Positions 1 to 11,531 are shown, numbered from the stretch's first letter. The stretch: DNA of 64,000 bases from Thermoleophilaceae bacterium (GCA_030447875.1 JAUJOA010000003.1:33415-97414); one strand, 5' to 3'. Made by a program: numbers and translations. Notes: a model not told the origin generated them from the letters alone.

Positions 1-453
1 CCGCTCCCGCTCCCCGAGCGCGGCGTCGCGGGGGAAGAGCGAGGCGCAATGGGCATCCGGGCCGAGGCCGAGGAGCAGGAGGTCGAACTCCGGGACGCCC
101 CCGCCGAAGACCGAGCGCAGGACGCGCTCGTAGGCGTCGGCGCCCGCGGCTGGGCCACGCTCACCCTCGATTCGCTGTACCGCCGGACCCGGACCCGCGA
201 GCCGATCGAGCAGCGACTCGCGCGCCATGCGGAAGTTCGAGTGCTCGTGGTCGGGCGGAACGCAACGATCGTCGCCGAACCACAGGGTCGCGCCCGACCA
301 GTCCACGTCGAGGTCGGCCGCACGCTCGTAGGCGGCTCGCGGCGTGGACCCGCCGGTCAGCACGACCTGGCGACCGTCCGCGGCCGCTGCCGCGATGCGC
401 TCGGCCGTGGCCACCGCCGGATCCTCCAGGACGACTGTCCGCGCGCCGCTCAT
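1..453 (-). CDS. pgl: 6-phosphogluconolactonase, C-terminus cut by window edge
   Basis: Minus-strand translation MSGARTVVLEDPAVATAERIAAAAADGRQVVLTGGSTPRAAYERAADLDVDWSGATLWFGDDRCVPPDHEHSNFRMARESLLDRL; overlaps the opcA stop by ATGA; context zwf/opcA. Confidence 0.88.
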   Translation of the reverse strand, partial: MSGARTVVLEDPAVATAERIAAAAADGRQVVLTGGSTPRAAYERAADLDVDWSGATLWFGDDRCVPPDHEHSNFRMARESLLDRLAGPGPAVQRIEGERGPAAGADAYERVLRSVFGGGVPEFDLLLLGLGPDAHCASLFPRDAALGERER

Positions 454-1505
454 CAGGTCATCGCGCGGGCGGCCTCGAGCGCGGGCGCATAGGTCGGGTC
501 GCGCAGCAGCGCCTGGCGGATGCCCTCGCCGAGGATGCCGGCCTCGCCGCGCGAGGCCCCCATCACCGTCCACGAGGACTCACGACCGTCGCGCGTCCGG
601 CGCACGGCAGCGAGGCCGCCCGGGCCACGATCGAGTGCGATGGACATGCCGGATGCGGTCTCGATCGTTATGCCCGCGAGGCCGGGAGCGCTCTGACGCT
701 CCTCGGGCTCAAGCCTCAGGGCGACGTCTCCGCGCGCTCCTCGAGCGCTCCCGTGGAGCGTTCCGTTCTGCGCCACCATCGACCCCGGCCGCCAGCCGAG
801 CCGCGAAGCGAGCCAGCCGAATACGAGCAGACCGGCGGCGGGCGAGTCGGGCCGGTGGCGAACGGTCACCGAGCTGATCGCGCGGAGCTGCCCCCGCCAC
901 GCCGCCGGATCGAAGGTGGCCGCGATCCGCTCCCGCCACGGCGTGCCCCTCAGCCACGCAAGGTCGACGACGTAGGCGCGCTCGGCCAGCTCGCTGGCCC
1001 GCGCGAGGGCGGCTTCGAGCGATGGCTCCTCGACCGAGTCCACGAGCACCACCTGGGCGAGATGCATGAGTGAGTCGACGGCGTCGGCGTGCCCGTGGGG
1101 AGCCCAGACCACCGTCGCCAGGTCGGTCACGACGAGCGGGTCGACGATCGAGTCGAGGTGGGCGAGGTGCTGAGAACCCACGTCGATCACTACTCGCTCG
1201 TGCCCGAGGGCGAGCGAACCGCCTTCGGCGTCGTCCTCCGCGCCGAGCGTCACCCACGCGTCGATCGTCGACCGGCCGCGCTCGACCGAGCAGAGGACGG
1301 TGCGCGACGGGTGGTAGCGCCCCACCCGTTCGAGCCGGTTCTCGATCTCGCCGCGCCATTCGCGGTCGGCGATCACCACCAGGTTGAGCACTCGCGCGGG
1401 GACGAACGCGTCGTCCTCCGCGTGGCGTTGGGTCAGCAGCTCACGAAGGGCGGCCTCGATCGCCGAGGGGCTCGTCCCCTGTTCGGCCCACAGGTGCTCA
1501 CTCAT
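453..1505 (-). CDS. opcA: Glucose-6-phosphate dehydrogenase assembly protein OpcA
   Basis: 350 aa, OpcA-like N-terminus and ARVLNLVVIADREW...HPSRTVLCSVER; between zwf and pgl. Confidence 0.88.
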   Translation of the reverse strand: MSEHLWAEQGTSPSAIEAALRELLTQRHAEDDAFVPARVLNLVVIADREWRGEIENRLERVGRYHPSRTVLCSVERGRSTIDAWVTLGAEDDAEGGSLALGHERVVIDVGSQHLAHLDSIVDPLVVTDLATVVWAPHGHADAVDSLMHLAQVVLVDSVEEPSLEAALARASELAERAYVVDLAWLRGTPWRERIAATFDPAAWRGQLRAISSVTVRHRPDSPAAGLLVFGWLASRLGWRPGSMVAQNGTLHGSARGARGDVALRLEPEERQSAPGLAGITIETASGMSIALDRGPGGLAAVRRTRDGRESSWTVMGASRGEAGILGEGIRQALLRDPTYAPALEAARAMT

Positions 1506-1517
1506 CCGCAGCGGCGA

Positions 1518-3050
1518 TCAGATGGCCCTCCATCGCTGCCCCTCCCCCAGCAGTCGAGCGGCCTCCTCAGGACCTTGGGAGCCCGCCTCGTATTGCGGTA
1601 GCGGTCCGGGCATCTCCTGCCATGCCTTGATGATCGGGTCGCAGACCCGCCACTGGGCCTCGACCTCATCGTCGCGCGTGAAGAGCGTCGCGTCCCCGCG
1701 CATGGCATCCATGATCAGGCGCTCGTAGGCCTCCGGCGACTGCGACAGGAACGCGGTGCCATACAGGAACTCCATGTTCACCGGCCTGATCCGCATTCGC
1801 GTGCCCGGGATCTTCGCGCCGAGCGACAGCGACACGCCTTCGTTCGGCTGCATCGTGAGGATGAGCTGGTTGGGCTGCACGCCGACCGAGCCGTCCTGCG
1901 TGAACGCCAGGTGGGGCACGGGCTTCAGCGTCACGGCGATCTCGGTGACCTTCCGAGCCAGCCGCTTGCCCGTCCGCAGGTAGAACGGCACCCCCGCCCA
2001 GCGCCAGTTGTCCACCTCGAGGCGCAGCGCCGCGTAGGTCTCGGTCGTGGACTCGGGCGGTACTCCATCCTCCTCGAGGTAGCCGTTGACGTCCTCGCCG
2101 GCCTCGAAGCCGGACGCGTACTGGGCCCTGACGGCCATGTTCGGCACGTCGTCGGGCGTCGGCGTCGGGATCGAGTGCAGCACCTTGACCTTCTCGTCGC
2201 GGACCTCGTCGGCGGAGAAGGACACGGGCGGCTCCATGCAGAGGAGCGTGAGCAGCTGGAGCATGTGGTTCTGCACCAGGTCGCGCAGCGCGCCGGCGGA
2301 GTCGTAGTAGCCGGCCCGCGTGCCGATTCCCATGTCCTCGGCCGCCGTGATCTGCACGTAGTCGATGAAGTTGCGGTTCCAGAGCGGCTCGAACATGCCG
2401 TTCGCGAACCGGAACGCCAGCATGTTCTGGACGGTCTCCTTGCCGAGGTAGTGGTCAATCCGGAAGACCTGGCGCTCTTCGAGCACCTCGAGCACGTCCC
2501 GGTTCAGCTGGCGCGCCTCCTCGAGCGTGGTGCCGAACGGCTTCTCGATCACGACCCGGACCTCGACTCCCGCGAGGCGATCGAGCCCGTGCTCACCGAG
2601 CTGTCCGACGATCACGGGGAAGAACGCGGGAGCGGTCGACAGGTAGAAGACGCGGTTGAACGTCATGCCCGCTTCCTCGTCGAACTCGGCGGCGATCTTG
2701 TCGAGCGTGTCGTACACGCTCGAGTCGTCGAACACGCCGGGCACGTAGCGAACGTGCTCGAGCAGCCCGTCGAGCACCTTCGGGTCGGGCTTCGTACGAG
2801 AGTACTTCTCGATCGCCTCGCGCGCGAGCGTTCGATAGTGCTCGTGCGGGTGATCGGCACGCGAGACCCCGATCAGGTTGAAGCGCTCGGGCAACGCGCC
2901 CTCGTGGGCCAGGTTGTAGAGCGCCGGGAGGAGCTTTCGCTGCGCGAGGTCGCCGGTCGCCCCGAAGATCGTGAGCGTGGTGGGATGGACCGGCAGCCGC
3001 TCGAGCCCCTTTACGAGCGGGTTCTCCTGCTGCTGCTCGACGGTCGCCAT
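1518..3050 (-). CDS. zwf: Glucose-6-phosphate 1-dehydrogenase
   Basis: [68 protein letters not shown] active-site motif; start chosen downstream of the ORF-track start. Confidence 0.97.
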   Translation of the reverse strand: MATVEQQQENPLVKGLERLPVHPTTLTIFGATGDLAQRKLLPALYNLAHEGALPERFNLIGVSRADHPHEHYRTLAREAIEKYSRTKPDPKVLDGLLEHVRYVPGVFDDSSVYDTLDKIAAEFDEEAGMTFNRVFYLSTAPAFFPVIVGQLGEHGLDRLAGVEVRVVIEKPFGTTLEEARQLNRDVLEVLEERQVFRIDHYLGKETVQNMLAFRFANGMFEPLWNRNFIDYVQITAAEDMGIGTRAGYYDSAGALRDLVQNHMLQLLTLLCMEPPVSFSADEVRDEKVKVLHSIPTPTPDDVPNMAVRAQYASGFEAGEDVNGYLEEDGVPPESTTETYAALRLEVDNWRWAGVPFYLRTGKRLARKVTEIAVTLKPVPHLAFTQDGSVGVQPNQLILTMQPNEGVSLSLGAKIPGTRMRIRPVNMEFLYGTAFLSQSPEAYERLIMDAMRGDATLFTRDDEVEAQWRVCDPIIKAWQEMPGPLPQYEAGSQGPEEAARLLGEGQRWRAI

Positions 3051-4003
3051 CACTCCGCGGCGGGGTCGGCCTGGGCGACAGGATCGTGGGCCTTTACGGC
3101 GTGGCCGCCGAACTGGTTGCGCAGGGCCGCGAGCACCTTGGCCGTGTAGTCGCCGTTCTGCCGCGAGTAGAAGCGGGCGTAGAGCGACGTGGTGATTACC
3201 GGCGTGGGCACGTTCTTCTCGATCGCGTCCTCGATCGTCCACCGCCCCTCGCCCGAATCCTCGACGTAACCCTCGAGCCGATGCAGGTCGTTGCCCTCCT
3301 GCTCGAACGCCCGCGCAGCCAGCTCACAGAGCCACGAGCGCACCACCGAGCCCTGCATCCACAGCTTCGCGATCTGCTCGTTCTCGAGGTCGAAGTCCGA
3401 CTTGTGGAACAGCTCGAAGCCCTCGGCGTAGGCCTGCATGATCCCGTACTCCACGCCGTTGTGGACCATCTTCACGTAGTGGCCGGCGCCGCTGTCGCCC
3501 ATGTGGCCCCAGCCCGGGCCCCACTGCTCGGTCTCCGGCGGCGCGAGCACGTCGAGGATCGGCGCGACCCGATCCACCGCCTCCTTCGGCCCTCCGACCA
3601 TCATGCAGTAGCCCACCTCGAGCCCCCAGACACCGCCGCTCGTGCCGACGTCGACGTAGCTGATCCCCTTGGGGGCGAGCTCCTCCGCGCGGCGCAGGTC
3701 GTCCGTCCACTTGGAGTTGCCGCCGTCGATGATCGTGTCGCCGTCCTCGAGCAAGCCCGCCAGCTCCTCGACCGTCCGCTGCGTGGGGTCGCCGGCGGGG
3801 ACCATGATCCAGACGGTCCGCGGCGCGTCGAGCTTCGACACCAGGTCCTCGAGGGAGGAGGCACCGGTCGCGCCGTTGCCCTCGGCCGCCTGGACCGCCT
3901 CGTCTGCGAAGTCGAAGGCGACCACCGTGTGGTCCGAGTCGCGGTGGATGCGATGGACCATGTTCCCGCCCATCTTCCCGAGCCCCACGAAGCCGATCTG
4001 CAT
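3050..4003 (-). CDS. gnd: 6-phosphogluconate dehydrogenase, short (about 317 aa) decarboxylating type
   Basis: [19 protein letters not shown] Rossmann motif, [29 protein letters not shown]. Confidence 0.93.
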   Translation of the reverse strand: MQIGFVGLGKMGGNMVHRIHRDSDHTVVAFDFADEAVQAAEGNGATGASSLEDLVSKLDAPRTVWIMVPAGDPTQRTVEELAGLLEDGDTIIDGGNSKWTDDLRRAEELAPKGISYVDVGTSGGVWGLEVGYCMMVGGPKEAVDRVAPILDVLAPPETEQWGPGWGHMGDSGAGHYVKMVHNGVEYGIMQAYAEGFELFHKSDFDLENEQIAKLWMQGSVVRSWLCELAARAFEQEGNDLHRLEGYVEDSGEGRWTIEDAIEKNVPTPVITTSLYARFYSRQNGDYTAKVLAALRNQFGGHAVKAHDPVAQADPAAE

Positions 4004-6765
4004 CAGACGATCTCCTTCATCCTCGCGGTAAGCGCGCGGACCGCCTCCACCGGGTCCCCCTCGAGCCGGACGCGCTCCGCCGGCAGGTCATGGGAGCGCA
4101 GGGTCTGGAGGTCGCCGGTGGCCTGAGCGTTCTTCAGCGTGCCGAAGGTGTACCCCGCGCCGGGTATCTCGGCGTCGTCCTCACCGTCGTGGACGAGCTG
4201 CAGGAAGACGCCGGTGGGCGGGCCACCCTTGTGGAGCTGGCCGGTCGAGTGCAGGAAGCGCGGCCCGTAGCCGAACGTGGTGGCCGTGCGCCGCGCGTCC
4301 CGAATCGTCGTCCGCAGCTCGGTCACGGCCTCGTCGAACTCGTCCGACGGCTCCACGTAGGCCATGATCGCCACGTACTGCGGTGGGGCGACAGCGGCGA
4401 GCAGCATGCGCAGGGCATCGTCGTCGGCCTCCGCCACGTCGGGCAGCGAGCCCTGCTTCGCGTACTCCTCGAGCACTCGGTTCGTGTTGTCCTTCGCCTC
4501 CTGCACGTTCGGCTGGTCGAACGGGTTGATTCCGAGGACCCAGCCGGACACCGCCGTGGCGAACTCCGCAAAGAAGAAGATTCGACCGAGGTCCTCCGCG
4601 CCGAGGGAGTTCAGCGTGAGCGTGGGATGGCCGGCCTTCGCGAGCTCCACGAGCTGAGTCGCGAAGCCCTCGTCGGGCTCCGACGGCGAATCCGGGTTCC
4701 GAAGGTGCGCGAAGATGCGATCGTCGCCGTAGGCATCGGGGTCGCCGAGCGGCTCTCCCGCCACCGGCAGGATCCCCTTTCCCTCCTTGCCGGTGCTCTC
4801 GGCGATGAGCTGCTCGGCCCAGAGGCCGAAGCTGTGGATCGGCTCCGAGAGCACGAAGGTCAGCTTGTCGCGCCCGTTCCGCGCCAGCTCGCCCATCGAG
4901 AGACCGAGCCACAGGCCCTGGTTGTTCGAGGAGTGGTCGTAGTTCGCGCATGCCTGCTCGGCCACCTGGGCCCTGTCGAGGATGGCCTCGACGTCCACCC
5001 CCATGAGGGCGGCCGGCACGAGCCCGAAGTAGGAGAGCGCCGAGTAGCGGCCGCCGATGTTCGGGTCGTTCTGGAAGACGCGGCGGAACCCGTGCTCCTC
5101 GGCCAGCTGGACCAGTGAGGTGCCGGGATCCGTGATCGCGATGAAGCGGCTTCCCGCGTCATCACCCAACCGCTCGGTCACGCGCGCGTGGAAGTACTTG
5201 AAGAACGAGGTCGGCTCGATCGTGCCGCCCGACTTGCTCGAGACGATGAAGAGCGTCCTCTCGAGGTCGACCGAGCGCTCGACCGACAGGACCGCGCCGG
5301 GATCCGTGGAGTCGAGGACGTGTAGCTCCAGGCCGCCCTCGACCTCTCCGAAGCTCCTCCGGATCACCTCGGGAGCGAGGCTCGAGCCGCCCATGCCGAG
5401 CAGCACTGCGTCCGTCAACCCATCGGCCCTGCACTCGTCGACAAAGGCCTTCAGCTCGGGAGCGGCCTCCCTCATCGGCTCCGTGATCGTGAGCCACCCG
5501 AGGCGGTTGCCCACCTCGGACGCCCCGCGCTCGCCCCAGAGCGTGTCGTCCTTGCGCCAGACTCGTTGGGCCACGTCCTCCTCGGTCGCCCTCTTGACGA
5601 GCGCGGCGATCCCGGGCTCGAGCTCGTCGGGCAGGTTCGACTCGATCGTCTTCGGCCGACCGGTTATGGCCGCCTCGCGACTCGACTCCACCCCGGCCAG
5701 CAGCTTCTCCATGGGCTCGATGAACTTGTTGATCGCCTCGACGAGCAGCGTGACGGTCACGTCGCGCATGTCGATCCCGGCCTCCTCGAGTGCACGAAGC
5801 TCGCCGCTCGGATCGTGATCGGCCGTCGCGCCGGTGATCTCGCCGCGCTCGGCGACCGCGAGGAGCGTGGACATCGGCATCGTGTTCACGGTGTCCGGCC
5901 CGACGAGGCCGTCGACGTACATCGTCTCGGAGTACTGCGGGTTCTTGACGCCGGTCGACGCCCACAGCGGTCGCTGGACCGGCGCGCCCGCATCGCGCAC
6001 GCGTGCGAAGCGCTCGCCGCGGAAGATCTCCTTGAAGTGCGCGTAGGCGGCCCGCGCGTTGGCCAGCGCCGCGGTGCCGGCGAGGTCCTGGCGGTCGAGC
6101 GACTCGAGCCGCTTGTCCACCTCGCTGTCCACCCGCGAGACGAAGAAGCTGGCCACGGAGTGCACGTCGAGCGCCTTCCCGTCGTCGAGCCGGCGCTCGA
6201 GGGCGCGCACGAAGCGTTCGGCGACCGAGGTGTACGCCTCGACCGAGAAGAGCAGCGTGATGTTCACGTTGATGCCCTCGTAGAGGGCCTCCTCGATCGC
6301 CGGCATCCCTTCCTCGGTGCCCGGGATCTTGATCATCACGTTGGGGCGGTCGAGGCGCTGCCAGTACATGCGCGCCTGCTCGAGCGTGCCCTCGGTGTCG
6401 TGGGCGAGGCGCGGCGCCACCTCGAGCGACACGAAGCCGTCCGTACCCCCGGTCGACTCCCAGACCGGGTGCAGGACGTCGGCCGCGAGTTGGACGTCCT
6501 TGATCGCGATCTCGTCGTACATCTGGCCTGCGTCGAGACCGCGGTTCGCCATCTCGACGAGCTCGTCGTCGTACTCGTCGCTCCCCAGGATCGCCTTCTC
6601 GAAGATCGCGGGGTTCGAGGTCACCCCCCGCAGCGAGTCCTCCTCCATGAGGCGCTTCAGCTCGCCGTCCTCGATCAGCCCCCGGCGGATCTGGTCCAGC
6701 CAAACGCTCGTGCCTGCCTCGGTGAGGGCGGCCAGCCGCTCGTTGACGTGTGCAGCGACGCTCAT
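4003..6765 (-). CDS. Bifunctional transaldolase / glucose-6-phosphate isomerase fusion
   Basis: N-terminal transaldolase (VWLDQIRRGLIEDGELKRLMEEDSLRGVTSNPAIFEKAI; VMIKIPGTEEGMPAIEEALYEGINVNITLLFS) continuous with C-terminal GPI-like domain (LLGMGGSSLAPEVIRRSFG; SSKSGGTIEPTSFFKYF; INPFDQPNVQEAKDNT). Confidence 0.94.
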   Translation of the reverse strand: MSVAAHVNERLAALTEAGTSVWLDQIRRGLIEDGELKRLMEEDSLRGVTSNPAIFEKAILGSDEYDDELVEMANRGLDAGQMYDEIAIKDVQLAADVLHPVWESTGGTDGFVSLEVAPRLAHDTEGTLEQARMYWQRLDRPNVMIKIPGTEEGMPAIEEALYEGINVNITLLFSVEAYTSVAERFVRALERRLDDGKALDVHSVASFFVSRVDSEVDKRLESLDRQDLAGTAALANARAAYAHFKEIFRGERFARVRDAGAPVQRPLWASTGVKNPQYSETMYVDGLVGPDTVNTMPMSTLLAVAERGEITGATADHDPSGELRALEEAGIDMRDVTVTLLVEAINKFIEPMEKLLAGVESSREAAITGRPKTIESNLPDELEPGIAALVKRATEEDVAQRVWRKDDTLWGERGASEVGNRLGWLTITEPMREAAPELKAFVDECRADGLTDAVLLGMGGSSLAPEVIRRSFGEVEGGLELHVLDSTDPGAVLSVERSVDLERTLFIVSSKSGGTIEPTSFFKYFHARVTERLGDDAGSRFIAITDPGTSLVQLAEEHGFRRVFQNDPNIGGRYSALSYFGLVPAALMGVDVEAILDRAQVAEQACANYDHSSNNQGLWLGLSMGELARNGRDKLTFVLSEPIHSFGLWAEQLIAESTGKEGKGILPVAGEPLGDPDAYGDDRIFAHLRNPDSPSEPDEGFATQLVELAKAGHPTLTLNSLGAEDLGRIFFFAEFATAVSGWVLGINPFDQPNVQEAKDNTNRVLEEYAKQGSLPDVAEADDDALRMLLAAVAPPQYVAIMAYVEPSDEFDEAVTELRTTIRDARRTATTFGYGPRFLHSTGQLHKGGPPTGVFLQLVHDGEDDAEIPGAGYTFGTLKNAQATGDLQTLRSHDLPAERVRLEGDPVEAVRALTARMKEIV

Positions 6766-6889
6766 CTCTCTCCTTCCGACCGGTGGAGGCCAGATGCAAC
6801 CAGGGAGCGCCACCGCCCGCCTCCGGCTGCTCAACGGATTAGATCACACGGTCGCGCAACGGTCGGGGCGTGGAGCCGACCGGCCTGCT

Positions 6890-7342
6890 ATGCCTTTTGG
6901 GGTGCCCCGCCCGCAACCGCAAACGCTGACCGCCGGCCTCCTCGGGCTCTTCTTCATCGGTGCCGGGGTCATGCACTTCGTCAAGCCAAGCTCGTACGAG
7001 GCGATCGTGCCCGCTTCCGTCCCCTATCCGGCGGAGATCGTCGCGGTGAGCGGCGTCGCGGAGATCGTCGGCGGCGCTGCGTTGTTCGTCCCGCGCCTGC
7101 GTCCGTGGGCGCGCTGGTTCCTGATCGCGCTGCTGATCGCCGTCTTCCCGGCGAACGTCCACATGGCGATCAACCCGGAGCAGATCCGCGGCCTGAGCGT
7201 GCCCCAATGGCTCCTGTGGGCACGCCTCCCGCTCCAAGGCGTGCTGATCCTCTGGGTGCTGGCCGCGACGCGCAGAAGCGCGCCTCCTTCGGGCCTTGGG
7301 GGACTCGGGGCTCGAGCCGCCGGGGCGCTTCGGGGCCGCTGA
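6890..7342 (+). CDS. DoxX-like integral membrane protein
   Basis: LGLFFIGAGVMHFVKPSSYEAIVPASVPYPAEIVAVSGVAEIVGGAALFVPRLRPWARW; four hydrophobic helices. Confidence 0.8.
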   Translation: MPFGVPRPQPQTLTAGLLGLFFIGAGVMHFVKPSSYEAIVPASVPYPAEIVAVSGVAEIVGGAALFVPRLRPWARWFLIALLIAVFPANVHMAINPEQIRGLSVPQWLLWARLPLQGVLILWVLAATRRSAPPSGLGGLGARAAGALRGR

Positions 7343-7348
7343 GGCCGC

Positions 7349-8236
7349 TCAGCCGGCGGCGAGCCACTCGGCGACGATCTTGCCGATCCGCTCGCCCTGA
7401 TCCTCCTGGAGGAAGTGTCCGGCGTCCTCGATCACCGTGAGCTCGTCGGCGCTCGGAAAGAGTGACTGGACGAGCCGCCCCACGGGGTCGAGCGGCAGCG
7501 CAGGGTCGGAGTCGGCCCACAGGAGCAGAGCGGGCCGCCGGTCCTGCATGAGCTTCTCCGCCACCCTCTGCCCCGCGGCGGCGCCAGGGGCGTCGGGACT
7601 CAGCGGCACCATCGCGGGGAAGGTGCGCGCTCCCGCCTTCGACTCCGCGGTGGGAAACGGCGCCTCGTACGCGGCCAGCACCTCCGGTGACGGAGGCGTC
7701 TTGCAGGCGTTGGCTACCAGCATCCCGATCGGCAGGTCGGGCGTCCGCGCGACGAACTCGCGGAACCGGTGCCAGGTCTCGCTCATTCGCTGGTGGCCGG
7801 TGAAGACGCCGGTGTCCATCGCAACGATGCGCGCAACGCGGTCCGGCAGCTCGGTCGTAGCGATCCGCAGTCCTATCGGGCCGCCCCAGTCCTGCACGAT
7901 CACGGTCGCGTCGCGAAGATCGAGCTCCTCGAACAGCGCGACGATGGCCTGGGTGTGGTTGTCGTAGGAGTACCAGTCGTCGTCGACCGGCTTGTCGGAG
8001 CGCCCGAAGCCGGGAAGGTCCGGCGCGATGCAGCGGTGACCGGCCTCGAGCAGCGGTGGCATCAGCTTTCGGTAGAGGAACGACCAGGTCGGCTCGCCGT
8101 GGAGCATGACCACGGGCGAGCCTTGTCCCTCGTCGACATGGGCCAGTCGAAGCCCGTTCCAGTCGCGATGGTGGACCTCGTACGGGAAGTCGGGGAGGTC
8201 TTCGAAGCGATCATCCGGCGTGCGAAAGGCCTCCAC
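7349..8236 (-). CDS. Alpha/beta hydrolase, haloalkane dehalogenase-like
   Basis: VVMLHGEPTWSFLYRKLMPPLL, APDLPGFGRSDKP, ATVIVQDWGGPIGLRIA nucleophile elbow, IEDAGHFLQEDQGE; GTG start proposed. Confidence 0.85.
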   Translation of the reverse strand: MEAFRTPDDRFEDLPDFPYEVHHRDWNGLRLAHVDEGQGSPVVMLHGEPTWSFLYRKLMPPLLEAGHRCIAPDLPGFGRSDKPVDDDWYSYDNHTQAIVALFEELDLRDATVIVQDWGGPIGLRIATTELPDRVARIVAMDTGVFTGHQRMSETWHRFREFVARTPDLPIGMLVANACKTPPSPEVLAAYEAPFPTAESKAGARTFPAMVPLSPDAPGAAAGQRVAEKLMQDRRPALLLWADSDPALPLDPVGRLVQSLFPSADELTVIEDAGHFLQEDQGERIGKIVAEWLAAG

Positions 8237-8430
8237 GGCGCGCACGCTATCGGGTCGAGACCGCGACCGGTAGAGGGCTGCGCCCCGGCCCCCTGAGCAT
8301 CGGCTGTTTTTGGCGGGTCCTCTGGCGGCAGGTGGCCTAGCCGCCACTCACGCCCGGGCTCGTAACGGTAGCTTGGGATCGAGCTGGGTGGACGCATGCG
8401 CCTCGCCTCGTACCGCGGCATCAGGAGCTC

Positions 8431-10458
8431 CTAGCGCCGACGCAGCCGCTCGACCAAGGCCCTGCCGCGCTCGGCTACGCGCTCGGGCGTGAAGCCGAAG
8501 TGCTCGTAGACGTCCTTGTACGGGCCGGACTCCCCGAACGTCTCCATGCCGATCGCCTCACCCTCGTCACCAACCCAGCGATCCCAGCCGAGTGGGCTGG
8601 CCGCCTCGACCGACACACGCGCGCGGCAGCTTGGCGGGAGTACCCGATCGCGGTAGGTCGCGTCCTGCTGGGCGAAGCGGTCCACGCACGGCATGCTCAC
8701 GAGCCGGGTGGCCACGCCCTCGCCCTCGAGCCGCTCGGCGGCGGCGACACAGATGGCCACCTCCGAACCGGTCGCCATGAGGATCAGGTCCGGCTCTGGA
8801 CTCGACCCCTCGCGCAGCACGTACGCGCCCCGCTCGATGGCGTCGTCCGGCACCGTGCCCGGGTCGAGCACCGGCAGGTTCTGGCGCGATAGCGCGAACA
8901 CGCTGGGCGCCTCCGTCTGGCGCAGCGCGAAGCGCCATCCCAGCGCGGTCTCGTTGGCGTCGGCCGGCCGGATCACGTTCAGGCGCGGCACCGCTCGCAG
9001 GCCGACGAGCTGCTCGATCGGCTGGTGGGTCGGCCCGTCCTCGCCTAGTCCGATCGAGTCGTGGGTGAAGATCCAGATCGACGGCAACTTCATAAGCGCC
9101 GAGAGCCGGATCGCCCCCCGCATGTAGTCGGAGAAGATGAGGAAGGTGCTGCCGTAGCCGCGGAAGCCGTGCAGCGTCAGGCCGTTGACGATCGCGCCCA
9201 TGCCGTGCTCGCGCACGCCGAAGCGGAGGTTGCGGCCCTCGTAGCTCCCCCTCTGGACGTCCCCCGCGTCCTCGATGTCCGTGTTGGTCGACGGCGCGAG
9301 GTCGGCCGCCCCGCCTACCAGATGCGGGACCGCTTTCGCCGCCCACTGGATCGCCTTGCCCGACGCCTTGCGGGTGGCGATCTCGTCGCCCCCGGCCTCG
9401 AAGCGGGGCACATCGGCGTCCCAGCCCTCGGGCATCCGACCGGCGAAGATCGCCTCGAAGTCGGTGGCCCGATCGGGATGAGCCTCGCGGTAGGCGGCGA
9501 AGCGCTCGTTCCACTCCTCCTCCAGCTGACGACCGCGGTCGCAGCACTCGCGGAAGTGCGCGAGCGCCTCCTCGGGCACGGCGAAGTGGGCATCGGGGTC
9601 CCAGCCGTAGAACTCCTTGGTCTCGCGGATGGCCTCCTCACCAAGCGGAGAGCCATGCGCCTTGTAGGAGTCCTGCTTCGGACTGCCGTAGCCGATGTGC
9701 GTGCGCAGGACGATCAATGACGGTCGGTCCTCGACCTCCATGGCCGCGCGTGTCGCCCGCTCGATCGAATCGAGCTCGAGGTCCTCGCCGAGGTTCTGGA
9801 CGTGCCATCCGTAGGCCTCGTAGCGCGCCGCCACATCCTCGTCCATCGTCTCGTCGACCGGACCGGCGAGCTGGATCTTGTTGTCGTCGTAGAACGCGAT
9901 CAGGTGACCGAGGCCCACGTGGCCGGCGAAGGACGATGCCTCCGAGCCCACGCCCTCCTGCATATCGCCATCGCTCGCCACGGTGAAGGTGTAGTGGTCG
10001 ACAACCTCGTGGCCCGGTTCGTTGAAGCGCGCCGCGAGCATGCGCTCGGCCAGCGCCAGTCCCACAGCCATCGAGAGGCCCTGCCCGAGCGGGCCCGTGG
10101 TCGCGTCGATCCCCGGCGTGTACTTGCGCTCGGGGTGGCCCGCGGTCGGAGAGCCGACCTTCCGGAAGTTCTCGATGTCCTCGAGGGTGAGCGGATAGCC
10201 CGTGAGGTAGAGCATCGAGTAGAGGAGCATCGACGCATGCCCCGCGGACAGGACGAAGCGGTCACGATCGGGCCAGTCGTCGTTCGACGGGTTGTGGCGC
10301 ATGATCCGCGTGTAGAGCACGTATGCGAGCGGAGCGAGGGCCATGGGCGTGCCGGGGTGGCCCGAGTTCGCCTTCTGGACCGCGTCCATCGAGAGCGTGC
10401 GGATCGTGTTGATGCAGAGCTCATCGAGCGTCCGCGTGTCCATCTCCGTCGTGCTCAT
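8431..10458 (-). CDS. tkt: Transketolase
   Basis: 675 aa; [79 protein letters not shown]. Confidence 0.97.
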   Translation of the reverse strand: MSTTEMDTRTLDELCINTIRTLSMDAVQKANSGHPGTPMALAPLAYVLYTRIMRHNPSNDDWPDRDRFVLSAGHASMLLYSMLYLTGYPLTLEDIENFRKVGSPTAGHPERKYTPGIDATTGPLGQGLSMAVGLALAERMLAARFNEPGHEVVDHYTFTVASDGDMQEGVGSEASSFAGHVGLGHLIAFYDDNKIQLAGPVDETMDEDVAARYEAYGWHVQNLGEDLELDSIERATRAAMEVEDRPSLIVLRTHIGYGSPKQDSYKAHGSPLGEEAIRETKEFYGWDPDAHFAVPEEALAHFRECCDRGRQLEEEWNERFAAYREAHPDRATDFEAIFAGRMPEGWDADVPRFEAGGDEIATRKASGKAIQWAAKAVPHLVGGAADLAPSTNTDIEDAGDVQRGSYEGRNLRFGVREHGMGAIVNGLTLHGFRGYGSTFLIFSDYMRGAIRLSALMKLPSIWIFTHDSIGLGEDGPTHQPIEQLVGLRAVPRLNVIRPADANETALGWRFALRQTEAPSVFALSRQNLPVLDPGTVPDDAIERGAYVLREGSSPEPDLILMATGSEVAICVAAAERLEGEGVATRLVSMPCVDRFAQQDATYRDRVLPPSCRARVSVEAASPLGWDRWVGDEGEAIGMETFGESGPYKDVYEHFGFTPERVAERGRALVERLRRR

Positions 10459-11474
10459 GTCTCTCCCTCGATCGCTGGCGTAGCGGCAGTATCCCCGCCC
10501 TCCGACACTTCATGCATCGCGAGCAGGCCGGCCCCGATCACGCCGGCGGCCGGGCCGCCACGGGCGAGCGAGATCGAGACCCCCTCGAAGATCGCCGGCA
10601 GGGCGCGCGCGGCCGCCTCGCCGCGCGCCGCGTCGCTGAACAGGTCGCCCGCGCGCGAGAGGCCGCCCCCGATCACCACGTGCTCCGGCTCGAACGTGTT
10701 GACGGCACCGGTGATGCCAACTCCCAGATGGCACCCGAGACGCTGGAGGAGACCCAGGGCATCACCATCCCCGGCGCGCGCGGCATCGGCCACGGCACGG
10801 CCGTCCACGGCCCCATGCCGATCGACGAGACCGGCCAGGCGCGAATCGGGCTTCGCGCGGCCGAGCTCGGCGGCATCGCGCTCCAGTGCCGTGCCGCTGC
10901 ACAAGGCCTCGAGGCAGCCCCTGCTGGGACAGTTACCCGGGCACTCCGGCCCCTCTTCGTCGATCACCGCGTGGCCGAGCTCCCCGCCGAGCCCGCTCGC
11001 GCCTCGGAAGATGCGCCCGTCGATGATCACGCCGCCGCCGACCCCGGTGCCGAGCGTGTACATCACGAGGTGGCGAGCGGCGCCGCCCGGAGTCACCTGG
11101 GCCTCCGCGAGCGCCGCACAGTTGGCGTCGTTGTCGACGAACACCGGAACTCCGAAGCGGCGACCGAGCTCCTCGCGGAGGTGCACGCCGGCGAGTGGGA
11201 TGTTTACGCTCGCCACCACGCAGCCCGTCGCGAAGTCGATCTGGGATGGAACCCCCACCCCGACCGCGACCGGAGCACCAGCCCGCGCGACCACCTGGTC
11301 GACCGCGGACTCGATGCCGTCGAGCAGGGCGGGTCCGGTCGACAGGTCGGTTGGCTGCTCGACCGACTCGATGGCCGCGCCCTCGACCACGGCCGCTACC
11401 GCCACCTTGGTACCGCCCACGTCCACGCCGAGCACGTGCGCGGGCCGGCCGTCGCTCGATCGAGCCTCGGGCAT
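10455..11474 (-). CDS. ROK-family glucokinase
   Basis: [75 protein letters not shown] zinc motif. Confidence 0.92.
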   Translation of the reverse strand: MPEARSSDGRPAHVLGVDVGGTKVAVAAVVEGAAIESVEQPTDLSTGPALLDGIESAVDQVVARAGAPVAVGVGVPSQIDFATGCVVASVNIPLAGVHLREELGRRFGVPVFVDNDANCAALAEAQVTPGGAARHLVMYTLGTGVGGGVIIDGRIFRGASGLGGELGHAVIDEEGPECPGNCPSRGCLEALCSGTALERDAAELGRAKPDSRLAGLVDRHGAVDGRAVADAARAGDGDALGLLQRLGCHLGVGITGAVNTFEPEHVVIGGGLSRAGDLFSDAARGEAAARALPAIFEGVSISLARGGPAAGVIGAGLLAMHEVSEGGDTAATPAIEGET

Positions 11475-11531
11475 TGACGCATTCTCTCCAGCGCCGAGGC
11501 GAGATTGCAAACCGAGGTAGGATTCCGCCGG

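Noticed and set aside
1911-3149. Long plus-strand ORF opposite zwf
   Set aside because: Antisense shadow ORF: high-GC codon bias leaves the complementary frame open; protein is Arg/Val/His-rich low complexity without motifs, whereas the minus strand encodes a clear G6PD
5566-7440. 624-aa plus-strand ORF opposite the transaldolase/GPI fusion
   Set aside because: Same antisense artefact; the minus strand has strong family motifs, and the ORF also overlaps DoxX in another frame
9802-11520. 572-aa plus-strand ORF opposite tkt and glucokinase
   Set aside because: Antisense shadow with low-complexity Pro/Arg/Ser composition
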